Below, in pieces: positions 37,238 to 46,617 of a DNA stretch of 64,000 nucleotides (position 1 is the first letter of the stretch; each line of letters begins with the position of its first letter). This stretch comes from Microbacterium sp. Yaish 1 (GTDB taxonomy: Bacteria > Actinomycetota > Actinomycetes > Actinomycetales > Microbacteriaceae). Location of the stretch: assembly GCF_002245215.1 (NCBI RefSeq), contig NZ_NPMR01000002.1:496001-560000 (forward strand), in the 5' to 3' direction. The notes under the pieces are model-generated. The model searched no databases. It was not told the origin of the DNA and was given only the letters and a program-made list of their open reading frames with translations. A program made the position numbers and the translations under genes.

Positions 37238-37900
37238 ATGGCAGACATCCTCATCTCCGTCCGCGGCGAGGCCGAGCGGCGCGTCTCGCCCGAGGTCGCG
37301 ATCGTGTCCGCCGCCGCCTCCGCCGATGGTCCCGAGCGGACCGCCGTCGTGTCCCGGGCCACCGCGACCATCGCACCGTTGCGCACCCGCCTCGAACAGC
37401 TCACCCGTGCCGGCGCGGTCTCGAACTGGTCGAGCGGGTCCGTCTCGACCTGGTCGGACCGGCCGTGGACCCCCGAGGGGAATCAGCTCGCGCCCGTGCA
37501 CCACGCCTCGATCGACCTCGTGGCCACCTTCGATGACTTCGTGGCGCTGGCCGAATGGGTGTCGCTGCTCTCGGACGACGAGGGGATGCGCGTCTCGCAC
37601 GTCGATTGGCAGCTCTCCCCCGCGACACGAGCGACGATCGAACGCGAGGTCGCCACGTCGGCCGTCGGCGTCGCTGTGGCGCGCGCATCCGTGTATGCGA
37701 CCGCGCTCGGTCACGGAACCGTCGAGCCCGTCGAGATCGCCGACGTCGGTCTGCTCAGCGGTGCCGACACGCCGCCCGCTTCGCCGATGTTCGCGCGCTC
37801 CGCGACGATGTCGGCCGACGCGTCATCCGCCGGTCTCGAGCTCCGCCCGGCTGAGATCGTCGTGACGGCCGCGGTGGAGGCCCGTTTCCGGGCTCGATGA
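37238..37900 (+). CDS. SIMPL-domain (DUF541) protein
   Basis: 220 residues. The repeat beta-alpha-beta pattern of SIMPL/BP26-like proteins is clear: ISVRGEAERRVSPEVAIVSAAAS at the front, helix-strand alternation, and a closing RPAEIVVTAAVEARFRA strand. Unlike many relatives it has no signal peptide, so it would be cytosolic. It is the only plus-strand gene between ssrA and smpB. Role unknown. Confidence 0.85.
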   Translation: MADILISVRGEAERRVSPEVAIVSAAASADGPERTAVVSRATATIAPLRTRLEQLTRAGAVSNWSSGSVSTWSDRPWTPEGNQLAPVHHASIDLVATFDDFVALAEWVSLLSDDEGMRVSHVDWQLSPATRATIEREVATSAVGVAVARASVYATALGHGTVEPVEIADVGLLSGADTPPASPMFARSATMSADASSAGLELRPAEIVVTAAVEARFRAR

Positions 37901-37952
37901 CGGGGCCAGAGCGAACCGCACGGCGGTCAGCCGCGGGCTATCCCGGATGCCG

Positions 37953-38429
37953 TCACTCCCCGAGGCGGTTGCGGGTGCGCATGGCGCGCTCGGCCTCGCG
38001 CTTGTCCTCGCGCTCGCGGATGGTCTGGCGCTTCTCGAACTCGCGCTTACCCTTCGCGACGGCGATCTCGACCTTCGCGCGGCCATCCGAGAAGTACAGT
38101 CGCAGCGGCACGAGCGTGTAGCCCCCCGCGCTGACTGCATGGGAGAGCTTGACGATCTCCTCCTTGTGCAGCAGCAGCTTGCGCGTCCGCTTCGCCGCGT
38201 GGTTCGTCCAGTGCCCCTGCGAGTATTCGGGGATGTGCACGGCATCCAGGTAGGCCTGGCCGTTGTCGATGTAGGCGTAACCGTCGGTGAGGTTGGCTCG
38301 GCCCTGCCGCAGCGACTTCACCTCGGTGCCGGTCAGCACGAGACCGGCCTCGTACGTCTTCTCGATGGCGTAGTCGTGACGGGCGCGCTTGTTGCTCGCG
38401 ACGAGCTTCTCGCCCTGTTCCTTCGGCAT
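37953..38429 (-). CDS. smpB: SsrA-binding protein
   Basis: 158 residues. OB-fold protein that carries tmRNA to stalled ribosomes. Marks: [38 protein letters not shown], and the basic C-terminal helix that mimics the codon-anticodon stem ([20 protein letters not shown]). AAGGAGG precedes the ATG. Downstream of ftsEX in the order found across actinobacteria. Confidence 0.97.
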   Translation of the reverse strand: MPKEQGEKLVASNKRARHDYAIEKTYEAGLVLTGTEVKSLRQGRANLTDGYAYIDNGQAYLDAVHIPEYSQGHWTNHAAKRTRKLLLHKEEIVKLSHAVSAGGYTLVPLRLYFSDGRAKVEIAVAKGKREFEKRQTIREREDKREAERAMRTRNRLGE

Positions 38430-38517
38430 GACGCGCCTCCTTCCTGGTGCACTGGCGCAGCCCTACAGTCTAGGGGCACACCGGCCGGGTGCTCGACGCC
38501 GAGCGCGCGACCCGATG

Positions 38518-39432
38518 TCAGGCGCGCAGCCACCGCCGGATGGCGAACCCGGCCGAGACGGCCGCCAGCACGACACCGATCACGATGACCGCGGGCACGA
38601 CCAGCGCGACATCCCCCAGATTCACCCAGGTCGTGACGAAGTCGATCTGCGACGACAGATAGTCGCCGACGCCGACCTGCACCATCGCGATGATCGCGAC
38701 GCTCGCGAGCGCCGATCCGATGAGCGCCGCGAACACCCCCTCGAGGATGAACGGTGTCTGGATGAAACGGTTGGAGGCGCCGACGAGGCGCATGATGCCG
38801 AGCTCTCGCCGACGCGCGTATGCCGACAGGCGGATCGTCGTCGCGATGAGGAGCACCGCGGCGATCAGCATCAAGCCGGCGATGCCGACCGCGATGTAGG
38901 TGGCGACGGTGAGCGCCGAGAACAACGGATCGAGGTATTGCAGCTGGTTCGCGACCTCTTCGACGCCGTCGAAGTCCTTGAACGCCTCGCTGATGACGTC
39001 GCTCTGCGACGGGTCGGCGAGATTGACCCAGTAGGTGTTGTTGAGCTGCTCGGGACTGACGAACTCGGCGTAATCCTGACCCATGAGAGAGAGGACGTTG
39101 TCGTACGCCTCCTGACTCGTCTCGAAGCGGACATCACGCACGACGCTCTGCAGCGCGGGTGATTCCAGCCGCTCCGCGACGGCTGCGATCTGCTCGTCGG
39201 TCGCGGCGCCGTCGGCGCAGTTCTGCACCGTGGCGTCCTCGCGGCACATGTAGACCGCGACCTGCGCACGCTCGGACCAGTAGTCCTTCGTCTTGCTGAT
39301 CTGCATCTGCATGAGCATCGCCGCACCCACGAACGTGAGCGAGACGAAGGTGACGAGCACGACGGAGATGACCATCGACGCGTTGCGGCGAAGACCGGTC
39401 AGGGCCTCGCCGAGGATCAGACCGACTCTCAT
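38518..39432 (-). CDS. ftsX: Cell-division ABC transporter membrane protein
   Basis: 304 residues, four membrane helices (about 18-42, 170-195, 217-240, 268-293) and a large extracellular loop that carries two cysteines (MCREDATVQNCADG) and would touch a peptidoglycan hydrolase. The YARRRELGIMRLVGAS segment is typical. Overlaps ftsE by four bases (ATGA). Acts with FtsE at the septum to activate cell-wall hydrolysis. Confidence 0.95.
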   Translation of the reverse strand: MRVGLILGEALTGLRRNASMVISVVLVTFVSLTFVGAAMLMQMQISKTKDYWSERAQVAVYMCREDATVQNCADGAATDEQIAAVAERLESPALQSVVRDVRFETSQEAYDNVLSLMGQDYAEFVSPEQLNNTYWVNLADPSQSDVISEAFKDFDGVEEVANQLQYLDPLFSALTVATYIAVGIAGLMLIAAVLLIATTIRLSAYARRRELGIMRLVGASNRFIQTPFILEGVFAALIGSALASVAIIAMVQVGVGDYLSSQIDFVTTWVNLGDVALVVPAVIVIGVVLAAVSAGFAIRRWLRA

Positions 39433-40409
39433 GACGTGGGCCCCACTTCGTCGCTGCGATCATCGCGATCGCCGAGTCCGAGCTTCTTGGCGACGTCGGG
39501 CAGCCCGAGGCCGGCGAGGTCGATGTCGGGTGCGACGATCGGGATGGCCCGCGTCTCCCCCACCGGCGGCGCGGGCTCCACGGGCTCCTCGGGCTCGTCG
39601 GGGACGGGAACGTGCGCGGTCGGCGGCGTCTCGGCGATCTCGCGTTGCAGTTCGAGGACCGCGGTGAGCGCGGCGACCGCGGCGGCGCCGCGCACCGGCT
39701 CGGGAGCCAGGCTCGGGAGCGCCGACGTGTCGCCGTAACCGCCCCCGACCTCATCCCGGACCATGACGCCACCGCTCAGCTCGATCACGCGGCGCTGCAT
39801 CTGGTCGACGAAGCCGGCCTCGTGCGTGGCCATCACGACCGTGGTGCCGTTGGCGTTGATCCGCGCAAGCAGCTGCATGATGTCGACGGATGTCGCGGGG
39901 TCGAGGTTTCCCGTCGGCTCGTCGGCCAGCAGCACCTGCGGCCGGTTGACGATCGCGCGCGCGATGGCGACGCGCTGCTGCTCACCGCCCGACAGCTCGT
40001 GCGGGAGTCGCTTCTCCTTCCCCGCGAGGCCGACGAGCGCGAGCGCCTCCGGTACGGCCTGCGAGATGAAGGCGCGCGACGACCCGATCACCTGCAGCGT
40101 GAACGCGACGTTCTGGAAGACGGTCTTGTTCGGCAGCAGCCGGAAGTCCTGGAAGACGGCGCCGATGTGGCGCCGGAAGTACGGGACCTTGCGGGTCGAC
40201 AGACCGCGGAGGTCGCGGCCGAGCACGACGACGCGGCCTTCGGAGGCGACATCCTCGCGCAGGATCATCCGCAGGCACGACGACTTCCCCGATCCGGAAG
40301 CGCCGACGAGGAAGACGAACTCGCCGCGCTGGATCTCGAAGTCGACGTCGCTGAGCGCGGGCTTCGAGGTGCCGCGATACCGCTTGCTGACGTGTTCGAA
40401 CCGGATCAT
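39429..40409 (-). CDS. ftsE: Cell-division ATP-binding protein with long C-terminal tail
   Basis: Walker A GASGSGKSSC, Q-loop, LSGGEQQRVAIARA signature and Walker B VLLADEPTGNLDP place it as FtsE. It has 326 residues against about 230 for the family: after the ATPase domain a proline/glutamate-rich tail (about 230-300) and a final short motif (IDLAGLGLPDVAKKLGLGD) follow. First gene before ftsX and smpB. A TAGGCT box lies nine bases before the ATG. Confidence 0.95.
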   Translation of the reverse strand: MIRFEHVSKRYRGTSKPALSDVDFEIQRGEFVFLVGASGSGKSSCLRMILREDVASEGRVVVLGRDLRGLSTRKVPYFRRHIGAVFQDFRLLPNKTVFQNVAFTLQVIGSSRAFISQAVPEALALVGLAGKEKRLPHELSGGEQQRVAIARAIVNRPQVLLADEPTGNLDPATSVDIMQLLARINANGTTVVMATHEAGFVDQMQRRVIELSGGVMVRDEVGGGYGDTSALPSLAPEPVRGAAAVAALTAVLELQREIAETPPTAHVPVPDEPEEPVEPAPPVGETRAIPIVAPDIDLAGLGLPDVAKKLGLGDRDDRSDEVGPTS

Positions 40410-40490
40410 GACTCGATGAGCCTAAGCCGCTCCCCCGCACAACCCGGCCGCGACACCCGCGCGCCGCGGCATCCGCGCCTCAGCACTCGA

Positions 40491-41603
40491 TCAGGCGTCG
40501 TCGTCCTTGCGCTTGCGCCACCGGATGCCCGCCGCGATGAAGCCGTCGAGGTCGCCGTCGAACACGGTCGAGGGGTTTCCGACCTCGTGGCCGGTGCGCA
40601 GGTCCTTCACGAGCTGCTGCCCGTAGAGGAAGTACGAGCGCATCTGGTCGCCCCAGCTCGCGGTAATCGTGCCCGCGAGCTCCTTCTTCTTCGCCGCCTC
40701 CTCCTCGCGCTGGAGCAGCATGAGGCGGGTCTGCAGGACGCGCATCGCCGCGGCGCGGTTCTGGATCTGCGACTTCTCGTTCTGCATCGACACGACGATG
40801 CCGGTGGGGATGTGCGTGATGCGAACCGCCGAGTCGGTCGTGTTGACCGACTGCCCGCCCGGGCCGGACGAGCGGAAGACGTCGACGCGGATGTCGTTCT
40901 CGGGCACGTCGACCTCGACGGCCTCCTCCATCACCGGGATCACCTCGACGGCGGCGAAGCTCGTCTGGCGCTTGTCCGCCGAGCCGAAGGGGCTGATGCG
41001 CGCGAGGCGGTGGGTTCCGGCCTCGACCGACAGCGTGCCGTACGCGTAGGGGGCGTCGACCTCGAACGTGGCCGACTTGATTCCGGCGCCCTCGGCGTAC
41101 GAGGTGTCCATGACCTTCACGGGGTACTTGTGGCGCTCGGCCCAGCGCAGGTACATGCGCAGCAGCATGTCGGCGAAATCGGTGGCGTCGTCGCCACCGG
41201 CGCCCGAGCGGATCGTCACGACGGCTGCGCGGTCGTCGTACTCGCCGTCGAGGAGCGTCTGCACCTCGAGCTGACCGATGACCTCCTCGAGCTGCTTGAG
41301 CTCCTTGCGCGCTTCCTCGGCCGACTCCTCGTCGTCCATCTCGATCGCGAGCTCCACGAGCACGTCGAGGTCGTCGAGACGACGCTCGACCTCGGTGACG
41401 CGCTTGAGCTCGGCCTGGCGGTGGCTGAGCGCGCTGGTGACCTTCTGCGCCTTCTCGACGTCATCCCAGAGATCCGGCGCGCCGGCCTCCTCGGACAGGC
41501 GGGCGATCTCAGCCCGGAGAGCCTCGACGTCGACCACCGCCTGGATGTCGGCGAACGTGGAGCGCAGGGCCTGGATGTCGGCGGAGATATCGAATTCGAG
41601 CAT
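40491..41603 (-). CDS. prfB: Peptide chain release factor 2
   Basis: 370 residues. Stop codon recognition by the RF2-type SPF motif ([13 protein letters not shown]) and peptidyl-tRNA hydrolysis by GGQ ([10 protein letters not shown]). The gene is one continuous frame: there is no in-frame UGA near codon 25, so it lacks the autoregulatory frameshift known from E. coli. GGAG precedes the ATG, with a TACTCT -10 box at 41617-41612. Confidence 0.97.
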   Translation of the reverse strand: MLEFDISADIQALRSTFADIQAVVDVEALRAEIARLSEEAGAPDLWDDVEKAQKVTSALSHRQAELKRVTEVERRLDDLDVLVELAIEMDDEESAEEARKELKQLEEVIGQLEVQTLLDGEYDDRAAVVTIRSGAGGDDATDFADMLLRMYLRWAERHKYPVKVMDTSYAEGAGIKSATFEVDAPYAYGTLSVEAGTHRLARISPFGSADKRQTSFAAVEVIPVMEEAVEVDVPENDIRVDVFRSSGPGGQSVNTTDSAVRITHIPTGIVVSMQNEKSQIQNRAAAMRVLQTRLMLLQREEEAAKKKELAGTITASWGDQMRSYFLYGQQLVKDLRTGHEVGNPSTVFDGDLDGFIAAGIRWRKRKDDDA

Positions 41604-41611
41604 GGCACTCC

Positions 41612-41621
41612 AGAGTATCGT
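41612..41621. promoter_or_regulatory. Overlapping divergent -10 boxes for prfB and the MFS gene
   Basis: Plus strand TATCGT (41616-41621) ends seven bases before the MFS ATG; minus strand TACTCT (41617-41612) ends eight bases before the prfB ATG. The two boxes share the central TA, and the start codons are only 25 bases apart. Confidence 0.6.
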
Positions 41622-41628
41622 GGAAGCA

Positions 41629-42939
41629 ATGGGAGCCAGCCACGAGAACGAACCGATCCGCCGCGTTCTCTGGCGCCTCGCCCCGATGATCTACGGACCG
41701 ACGACCCTGTTCGGGCTCGGCGAGGGCGCCGTCATCCCCCTCATCCCCGTGATCGCCGCCGAGCTCGGCGCTGACGTCGCCACCTCGGCGCTCGTCGCCG
41801 CCGCACTCGTGGTGGGCCAGCTGTGCGGCAATCTGCCGGCAGGATGGGCTGTCGCACGCATCGGTGAGCGGGCGACCATGATCATCGCCGGGCTGCTCGC
41901 GCTCGTCGGCGTCGGAGCGATGGCCTTCGCCCCGGTGCTGGGGGTGTTCGCGGCATCCGTCTTCGTCATCGGCATCTGCGCGGCGGCCTTCGGAGTCGCC
42001 CGGCACGCGTTCATGACCACGCGCGTACCCCTCACCTTCCGAGCTCGAGCCCTGTCGCTGCTCGGCGGCAGCTTCCGCCTCGGCATGTTCGTCGGGCCCT
42101 TCATCGCCGCCGCGCTGCTGTGGGCTTTCGGCGACGAGCACGCCACGATCTGGTTCTTCGGGGTCTGCCTCGTCGCGATGATCGCACTGGTCGCCTTCGG
42201 CCCCGAACCCGAGAAGCGGCTGGGACCGCCGCCCGCCATCGCGCGAACGGTCGAGGGCGAAGCGATCACGACGGCGCCTGTTCGGACGCGCCGCGTCCCC
42301 GGCACGGGCGTCGTCCGCACCGCCTGGCGCAATCGCGACGTGCTCGCGCGGCTCGGCGTCGCCGCCGCGTCGCTTTCGGCGCTGCGGTCCACACGTCAGG
42401 TCCTGCTCCCCCTGTGGGGCGTGGCGATCGGACTGGACGGCTCGACGATCGCGCTGGTCGTCGGCGTCTCCGGTGCGATCGACTTCGCGCTCTTCTACGC
42501 GAGCGGTCAGGTCATGGACCGCTTCGGCCGCCTGTGGGCCGCCCTCCCCGCGATGCTGCTCATGAGCGCGGGCCTCATCGCGCTCGCACTCACGTCGGCC
42601 AGCGCGCAGCCCGAGCTGTGGTTCGCGCTCTTCGCCGCGGTGCTGGGCGTCGGCAACGGTCTCTCGAGCGGCATCCTGCTCACCCTGGGAGCGGATGTCG
42701 CGCCGACGGCGAATCCGGCCCCGTTCCTCGGTTCCTGGCGCACGCTCACCGACGCGGGCGGTGCCGCCGCCCCGCTGCTGGTCTCCGGCATCACCGCCGT
42801 CGCCTCGTTGCCGGTCGCCGCCGCCGTCATGGGGGCGTTCGGTCTCGTCGGCGCGCTGGGTTTCATCCGCTGGGTCCCCCGGTTCGTCCCGCGAACGCGA
42901 GCGGACCGCGAACCCGGTGGCTCCGGGCAGGACGCCTAG
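41629..42939 (+). CDS. MFS transporter
   Basis: 436 residues, 12 helices; [17 protein letters not shown] is the helix 2-3 loop and the [26 protein letters not shown] segment lies after helix 4 (split here as [11 protein letters not shown] and [10 protein letters not shown]). The frame upstream of 41629 is antisense to prfB and is rejected. It shares a promoter region with prfB. The lipoprotein gene begins one base after its stop, so it may belong to the polysaccharide cluster that follows, possibly moving a precursor; that link is inference. Confidence 0.88.
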   Translation: MGASHENEPIRRVLWRLAPMIYGPTTLFGLGEGAVIPLIPVIAAELGADVATSALVAAALVVGQLCGNLPAGWAVARIGERATMIIAGLLALVGVGAMAFAPVLGVFAASVFVIGICAAAFGVARHAFMTTRVPLTFRARALSLLGGSFRLGMFVGPFIAAALLWAFGDEHATIWFFGVCLVAMIALVAFGPEPEKRLGPPPAIARTVEGEAITTAPVRTRRVPGTGVVRTAWRNRDVLARLGVAAASLSALRSTRQVLLPLWGVAIGLDGSTIALVVGVSGAIDFALFYASGQVMDRFGRLWAALPAMLLMSAGLIALALTSASAQPELWFALFAAVLGVGNGLSSGILLTLGADVAPTANPAPFLGSWRTLTDAGGAAAPLLVSGITAVASLPVAAAVMGAFGLVGALGFIRWVPRFVPRTRADREPGGSGQDA

Positions 42940-42940
42940 C

Positions 42941-43768
42941 ATGCGCCTCCGGCGCGGGTTCGCGGCGGTCGGCTCGGCCGTACTGAGCGTCGCCCTCCTG
43001 TGCGGCTGCTCCGCGCCCGCGCCGGCGAACGGGGAGGCGGATGCCGACGTCGCGCTGCCACCGGTCGCCGGAAAGCCGGACTACCAGCTGGGCGGAGCAT
43101 ATCCGCCCAGCGACGACGTGATGATCGTCGGTCGCGACCGCGCAGCGGAGCCCGCGCAGGATCGCTACTCGATCTGCTACGTCAACGGTTTCCAGACGCA
43201 GCCCGGCGAGCTCGAGCTCTGGGACGACGATCTGCTCGTGACCGTCGACGGCGAGCCCCTCACCGATCCTGACTGGCCCGACGAGGTGCTCGTCGATTCA
43301 TCCACAGCCGACAAGCGCGAACGCATCCTCGCTCTGGTGTCGCCCTGGATCCGCGGCTGCGCCGAATCCGGCTTCGACGCCGTGGAGTTCGACAACCTCG
43401 ACTCATTCACCCGATCCGAGGGCGTGCTCGACGTCGACGACAACCTCGCCCTGGCGACGGCCTACGTCGAGGTAGCGCATGCGGCGGGACTCGCAGCGGG
43501 TCAGAAGAACGCGGCGGAATTCGCCCGCCGGCTGCACGACGAGGCAGGGTTCGATTTCGCCGTCGTCGAGGAATGCGCCGCGTACCAGGAATGCGAGCGG
43601 TACCGGGACGTCTACGGCCCGGCTGTCGTGGACATCGAGTACACCGACGATCTGCCACGGACCTGGGCCGAGATCTGCGACGATACGGCCACGCCGGCAT
43701 CCGTCGTCCTGCGGGACCGCGACCTCACGGTCGAAGGCGATCCTGAGCACGTCGCAACCCACTGCTGA
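42941..43768 (+). CDS. GH114-like lipoprotein glycosidase (alpha-1,4-polygalactosaminidase family)
   Basis: 275 residues. Lipobox with cysteine 23, then a TIM-barrel domain with marks of family 114: SICYVNGF strand, GFDAVEFDNLDSF with the acidic centre, AGLAAGQKNA and FDFAVVEECAAYQEC. Family members cut galactosaminoglycan-type polymers; PelA of the Pel system has a related domain. One base after the MFS stop and 91 bases before the synthase, so a role in trimming the polymer made by that synthase is likely. The glycine-rich SAGSWEDW-type opening of the family is changed here. Confidence 0.82.
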   Translation: MRLRRGFAAVGSAVLSVALLCGCSAPAPANGEADADVALPPVAGKPDYQLGGAYPPSDDVMIVGRDRAAEPAQDRYSICYVNGFQTQPGELELWDDDLLVTVDGEPLTDPDWPDEVLVDSSTADKRERILALVSPWIRGCAESGFDAVEFDNLDSFTRSEGVLDVDDNLALATAYVEVAHAAGLAAGQKNAAEFARRLHDEAGFDFAVVEECAAYQECERYRDVYGPAVVDIEYTDDLPRTWAEICDDTATPASVVLRDRDLTVEGDPEHVATHC

Positions 43769-43859
43769 GGCGGATCATCGTCTGATCGGTCACTCGGGCG
43801 CAACCCGTTTCCCCCGGCGGGCAGCTCCTGCGAACGTTGGCGTCGACCGAGGGAGATCG

Positions 43860-45866
43860 ATGGTCTTCGAGACGACGCTGGGCCGCGAGGGCACACGGCG
43901 CGATGTCGCGCGCCAGTCGAAGCGGACGGCGAGACGCCTCGCCCTGATCCGGCTCGTCGTGCTGCTCGCCGCGATCTCCGGCGTGAACTACATCGTCTGG
44001 CGCTGGCTCGCCTCCGTGAACTGGGAGGCGTGGTGGATCGCCCTGCCCCTCGTCCTCGCCGAGACCTACAGCCTCATCGACTCGCTCATCTTCGCCGTCG
44101 GTGCCTGGCGGCTGCGGGAACGCCATGATGCGCCGCCGCTGACACGCGATGTCACGGTGGACGTCCTCGTCACCACCTACAACGAACCGCTCGACCTCGT
44201 CATGCGCACGGCACGTGCGGCCCAGGCGATCGACTACCCGCACGAGACGTGGATCCTCGACGACGGCGACCGGCCCGAGCTCCGCCGTCTCGCGGAGGCC
44301 GAGGGCATCGGCGTCGTCACCCGGTCGCAGGCATGGCGCGACCGCCCACGCCATGCGAAGGCCGGAAACATCAACAACGCCCTCATGGTCACCGAAGGCG
44401 AGTTCCTGCTCATCCTCGACGCCGACCAAGTGCCCTCGCCGAAGATCCTCGACCGTACGCTCGGCTGGTTCATGGACGACAAGGTCGCTCTCGTCCAGAC
44501 GCCGCAGTGGTTCGTCAACGTCCCGCCGAGCGATCCGCTCGGCAGCCAGGCCCCGCTCTTCTACGGCCCGATCCAGCAGTCGAAGGACGGGTGGAACGCG
44601 GCGTTCTTCTGCGGCTCGAACGCGATCCTGCGCCGCGAGGCCCTGATGCAGCTCGGCGTCTCGCGGTACGTCGACGAAGTCACGCTCGCCGTCAACCGCG
44701 GCGTCCGCTCCTCCCGTCGCGTGCTCGCCCGTGCGCGCCGGGACCACGGCTCCGACCCGCGCATCGCGGCTGCCCTCGACACCGTCGCCGCAGCGCTCGA
44801 CGAGGTCAAGGCGGAGATCGCGCGCGGTGACGCACTGGCGGATGTCACCTACGCCTTTCAGAGCCGGATCGACCGCGTCCGCCGCGACCTCGCCGACCAG
44901 GACGTCTCCGACGTCCGCGAAGAGCTGCGCGCTCTCGCCGAGCTGACCGCCGACACCGAGGCCCTCGCCGTCATCGACGAGGTCACTCTCGACGCTCTGG
45001 GCGATCGGAGCCTCTCTCCGTTGGCTGCGCTCGAGTCGATCAGCATGCTCGTCTCGGCGTTCGATGTCGGGCGAGACGAAGAAGCCCAGGCGATCATGCC
45101 TCTCGCGACCATCTCGGTCACGGAGGACATGGCGACGTCGATGCGGCTGCACGGCCTGGGCTGGAAGTCGGTGTACCACGATGAGGTGCTCGCCGAGGGT
45201 CTCGCCCCCGAGGATCTGCCGACGATGCTGACGCAGCGGCTGCGATGGGCTCAGGGCACCATGCAGGTGATGTTCCGCGAGAACCCCCTCGTGCAGCGCA
45301 GCCTCAGCTGGGGCCAGCGGATCATGTACTTCGGCACGATGTGGAGCTACCTGGCCGGCTTCGCCGGCATCGTCTACATCGCCGCACCGGTGCTGTACCT
45401 GACGTTCGGCGTCATGCCCGTGCAAGCGTGGAGCGTCGATTTCTTCGCTCGGTTCATCCCCTTCTTCCTCCTGAACCAACTGCTCTTCCTCGTCGTCGCC
45501 AACGGACGCCCGACCTGGCGCGGTGCGCAGTACTCGCTCGCGCTCTTCCCCGTCTGGATCCGCTCCGTGACGACGGCGTTCGCCAACGTCTACCGTGGTC
45601 GAGCTCTCGGCTTCGCGGTCACCCCGAAGACGCGCGCCACCGAGGACAGCCCGCGGTGGGATCTCGTGAAACCGCAGCTGATCGCGATGGCCGCGCTCGT
45701 CCTGTCGCTCGTCGCCGTCGCCATCCGTTACGCCGTCGGACAGGCCGAAGGCATCGCACCTCTCGTGAACATCGTCTGGGTGCTGTACGACCTCATGGTC
45801 TTCAGCATCATCATCCGCGCCGTGCTGTACCGGCCGCCGGCACACCTGGAACTGAAGGAGACCTGA
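43860..45866 (+). CDS. BcsA-like processive glycosyltransferase (GT2) with large helical insertion
   Basis: 668 residues, membrane-bound polysaccharide synthase. Two N-terminal helices (about 27-75), the GT2 domain with TTYNEPLDLV, LDDGDRPE, LDADQVPSP (DxD), FFCGSNAILRREAL, VTEDM (TED) and QRLRWAQGT (QxxRW), then four or five C-terminal helices. Between the GSN and TED motifs (about residues 262-415) lies an extra helical, charged stretch of roughly 125 residues that cellulose synthases lack. No PilZ domain is present. GAGGGAG precedes ATG 43860. The polymer cannot be told; a beta-linked glycan is expected. Confidence 0.9.
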   Translation: MVFETTLGREGTRRDVARQSKRTARRLALIRLVVLLAAISGVNYIVWRWLASVNWEAWWIALPLVLAETYSLIDSLIFAVGAWRLRERHDAPPLTRDVTVDVLVTTYNEPLDLVMRTARAAQAIDYPHETWILDDGDRPELRRLAEAEGIGVVTRSQAWRDRPRHAKAGNINNALMVTEGEFLLILDADQVPSPKILDRTLGWFMDDKVALVQTPQWFVNVPPSDPLGSQAPLFYGPIQQSKDGWNAAFFCGSNAILRREALMQLGVSRYVDEVTLAVNRGVRSSRRVLARARRDHGSDPRIAAALDTVAAALDEVKAEIARGDALADVTYAFQSRIDRVRRDLADQDVSDVREELRALAELTADTEALAVIDEVTLDALGDRSLSPLAALESISMLVSAFDVGRDEEAQAIMPLATISVTEDMATSMRLHGLGWKSVYHDEVLAEGLAPEDLPTMLTQRLRWAQGTMQVMFRENPLVQRSLSWGQRIMYFGTMWSYLAGFAGIVYIAAPVLYLTFGVMPVQAWSVDFFARFIPFFLLNQLLFLVVANGRPTWRGAQYSLALFPVWIRSVTTAFANVYRGRALGFAVTPKTRATEDSPRWDLVKPQLIAMAALVLSLVAVAIRYAVGQAEGIAPLVNIVWVLYDLMVFSIIIRAVLYRPPAHLELKET

Positions 45867-45869
45867 CCC

Positions 45870-46205
45870 ATGCTGGAGCTCGATATCGACGTACGCGAGA
45901 ACGGTCGGGTCGTCCGCCCCCACGGGCGTCTCACCATGGTCTCGGCCCGTCCCTTCCGAGAGCGGGTGACCCAAGAGATCGCCGCAGCGGGCGAATCGCC
46001 CGTGATCGTGGATCTGTCGGATGTCGCTTTCATCGACTCGTCCGGACTGGGCGCCCTCGTCGCCTGCCTCAAGACCGCTCGGCAAGGTGGTGGCGACCTC
46101 CGACTCGCCGCGCCGAGCGAACAGGTGACGATGGTGCTCGGCCTGACGAACCTCGACCGCGTGCTCCGGCCGCGCGCCACCGTGCAGGACGCCCTCGATG
46201 GCTGA
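45870..46205 (+). CDS. STAS-domain anti-sigma-factor antagonist (SpoIIAA/RsbV-like)
   Basis: 111 residues. The STAS fold is clear, and the phosphorylatable serine is in FIDSSGLGALV (S57/S58). In partner switching the unphosphorylated form binds the RsbW-type kinase. It starts three bases after the synthase stop and overlaps the kinase gene by eight bases, so synthase, antagonist and kinase are made together. Confidence 0.93.
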   Translation: MLELDIDVRENGRVVRPHGRLTMVSARPFRERVTQEIAAAGESPVIVDLSDVAFIDSSGLGALVACLKTARQGGGDLRLAAPSEQVTMVLGLTNLDRVLRPRATVQDALDG

Positions 46206-46617
46206 GGTCGCGCACCGGTCGCTCGTCGCCGACGTCTCGCTCGAGAGCGTCGATGCCGTCCATGATCTGCTCGCATCGTGGTGGGAGGAAGCCGGCGACG
46301 TCGAGCCCCGTACGCGCTTCGCATTCGAGATCGCCGTCGTCGAGATCGCGGGCAACATCGTCGAGCACTCGGTCGCCGCGCACGGCGCCGAAGGACGGCA
46401 CTTCACGCTCGACCTGCGGGCCACACCCGAGGCATTGACGGCGACCTTCGAGGACGACGCTCAGCCCGCCGAGCTCGACCTCAGCGCGGTGACCATGGCC
46501 GACGCCGACTCCGAGGACGGCCGCGGGCTCGCTCTCGCGCTCGCGAGCGTCGACTCCGTCGAGCACCGCTACGAGAACGGGCGCAACGTCTGGACTCTCG
46601 AGTGCCGCCGCGAGTGA
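46198..46617 (+). CDS. RsbW-like serine kinase / anti-sigma factor (HATPase)
   Basis: 139 residues, GHKL ATPase. N box EIAGNIVEHSV, G box region DGRGLALALAS. It would phosphorylate the STAS protein encoded just before it. Classical members also bind a sigma factor, but none is encoded nearby. Overlaps the next gene by four bases (GTGA). Confidence 0.9.
   Translation: MAEVAHRSLVADVSLESVDAVHDLLASWWEEAGDVEPRTRFAFEIAVVEIAGNIVEHSVAAHGAEGRHFTLDLRATPEALTATFEDDAQPAELDLSAVTMADADSEDGRGLALALASVDSVEHRYENGRNVWTLECRRE

Noticed and set aside
36880..37536. 218-codon plus-strand frame
   Set aside because: It lies across the tmRNA gene and continues into the SIMPL gene in the wrong frame.
41500..41603. Programmed frameshift in prfB
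   Set aside because: The reading frame is continuous from ATG 41603 and has no in-frame UGA near codon 25.
43725..46424. 899-codon minus-strand frame opposite the GT2, STAS and kinase genes
   Set aside because: Antisense to three genes with firm motifs; the product is repetitive and charged, with no domain.
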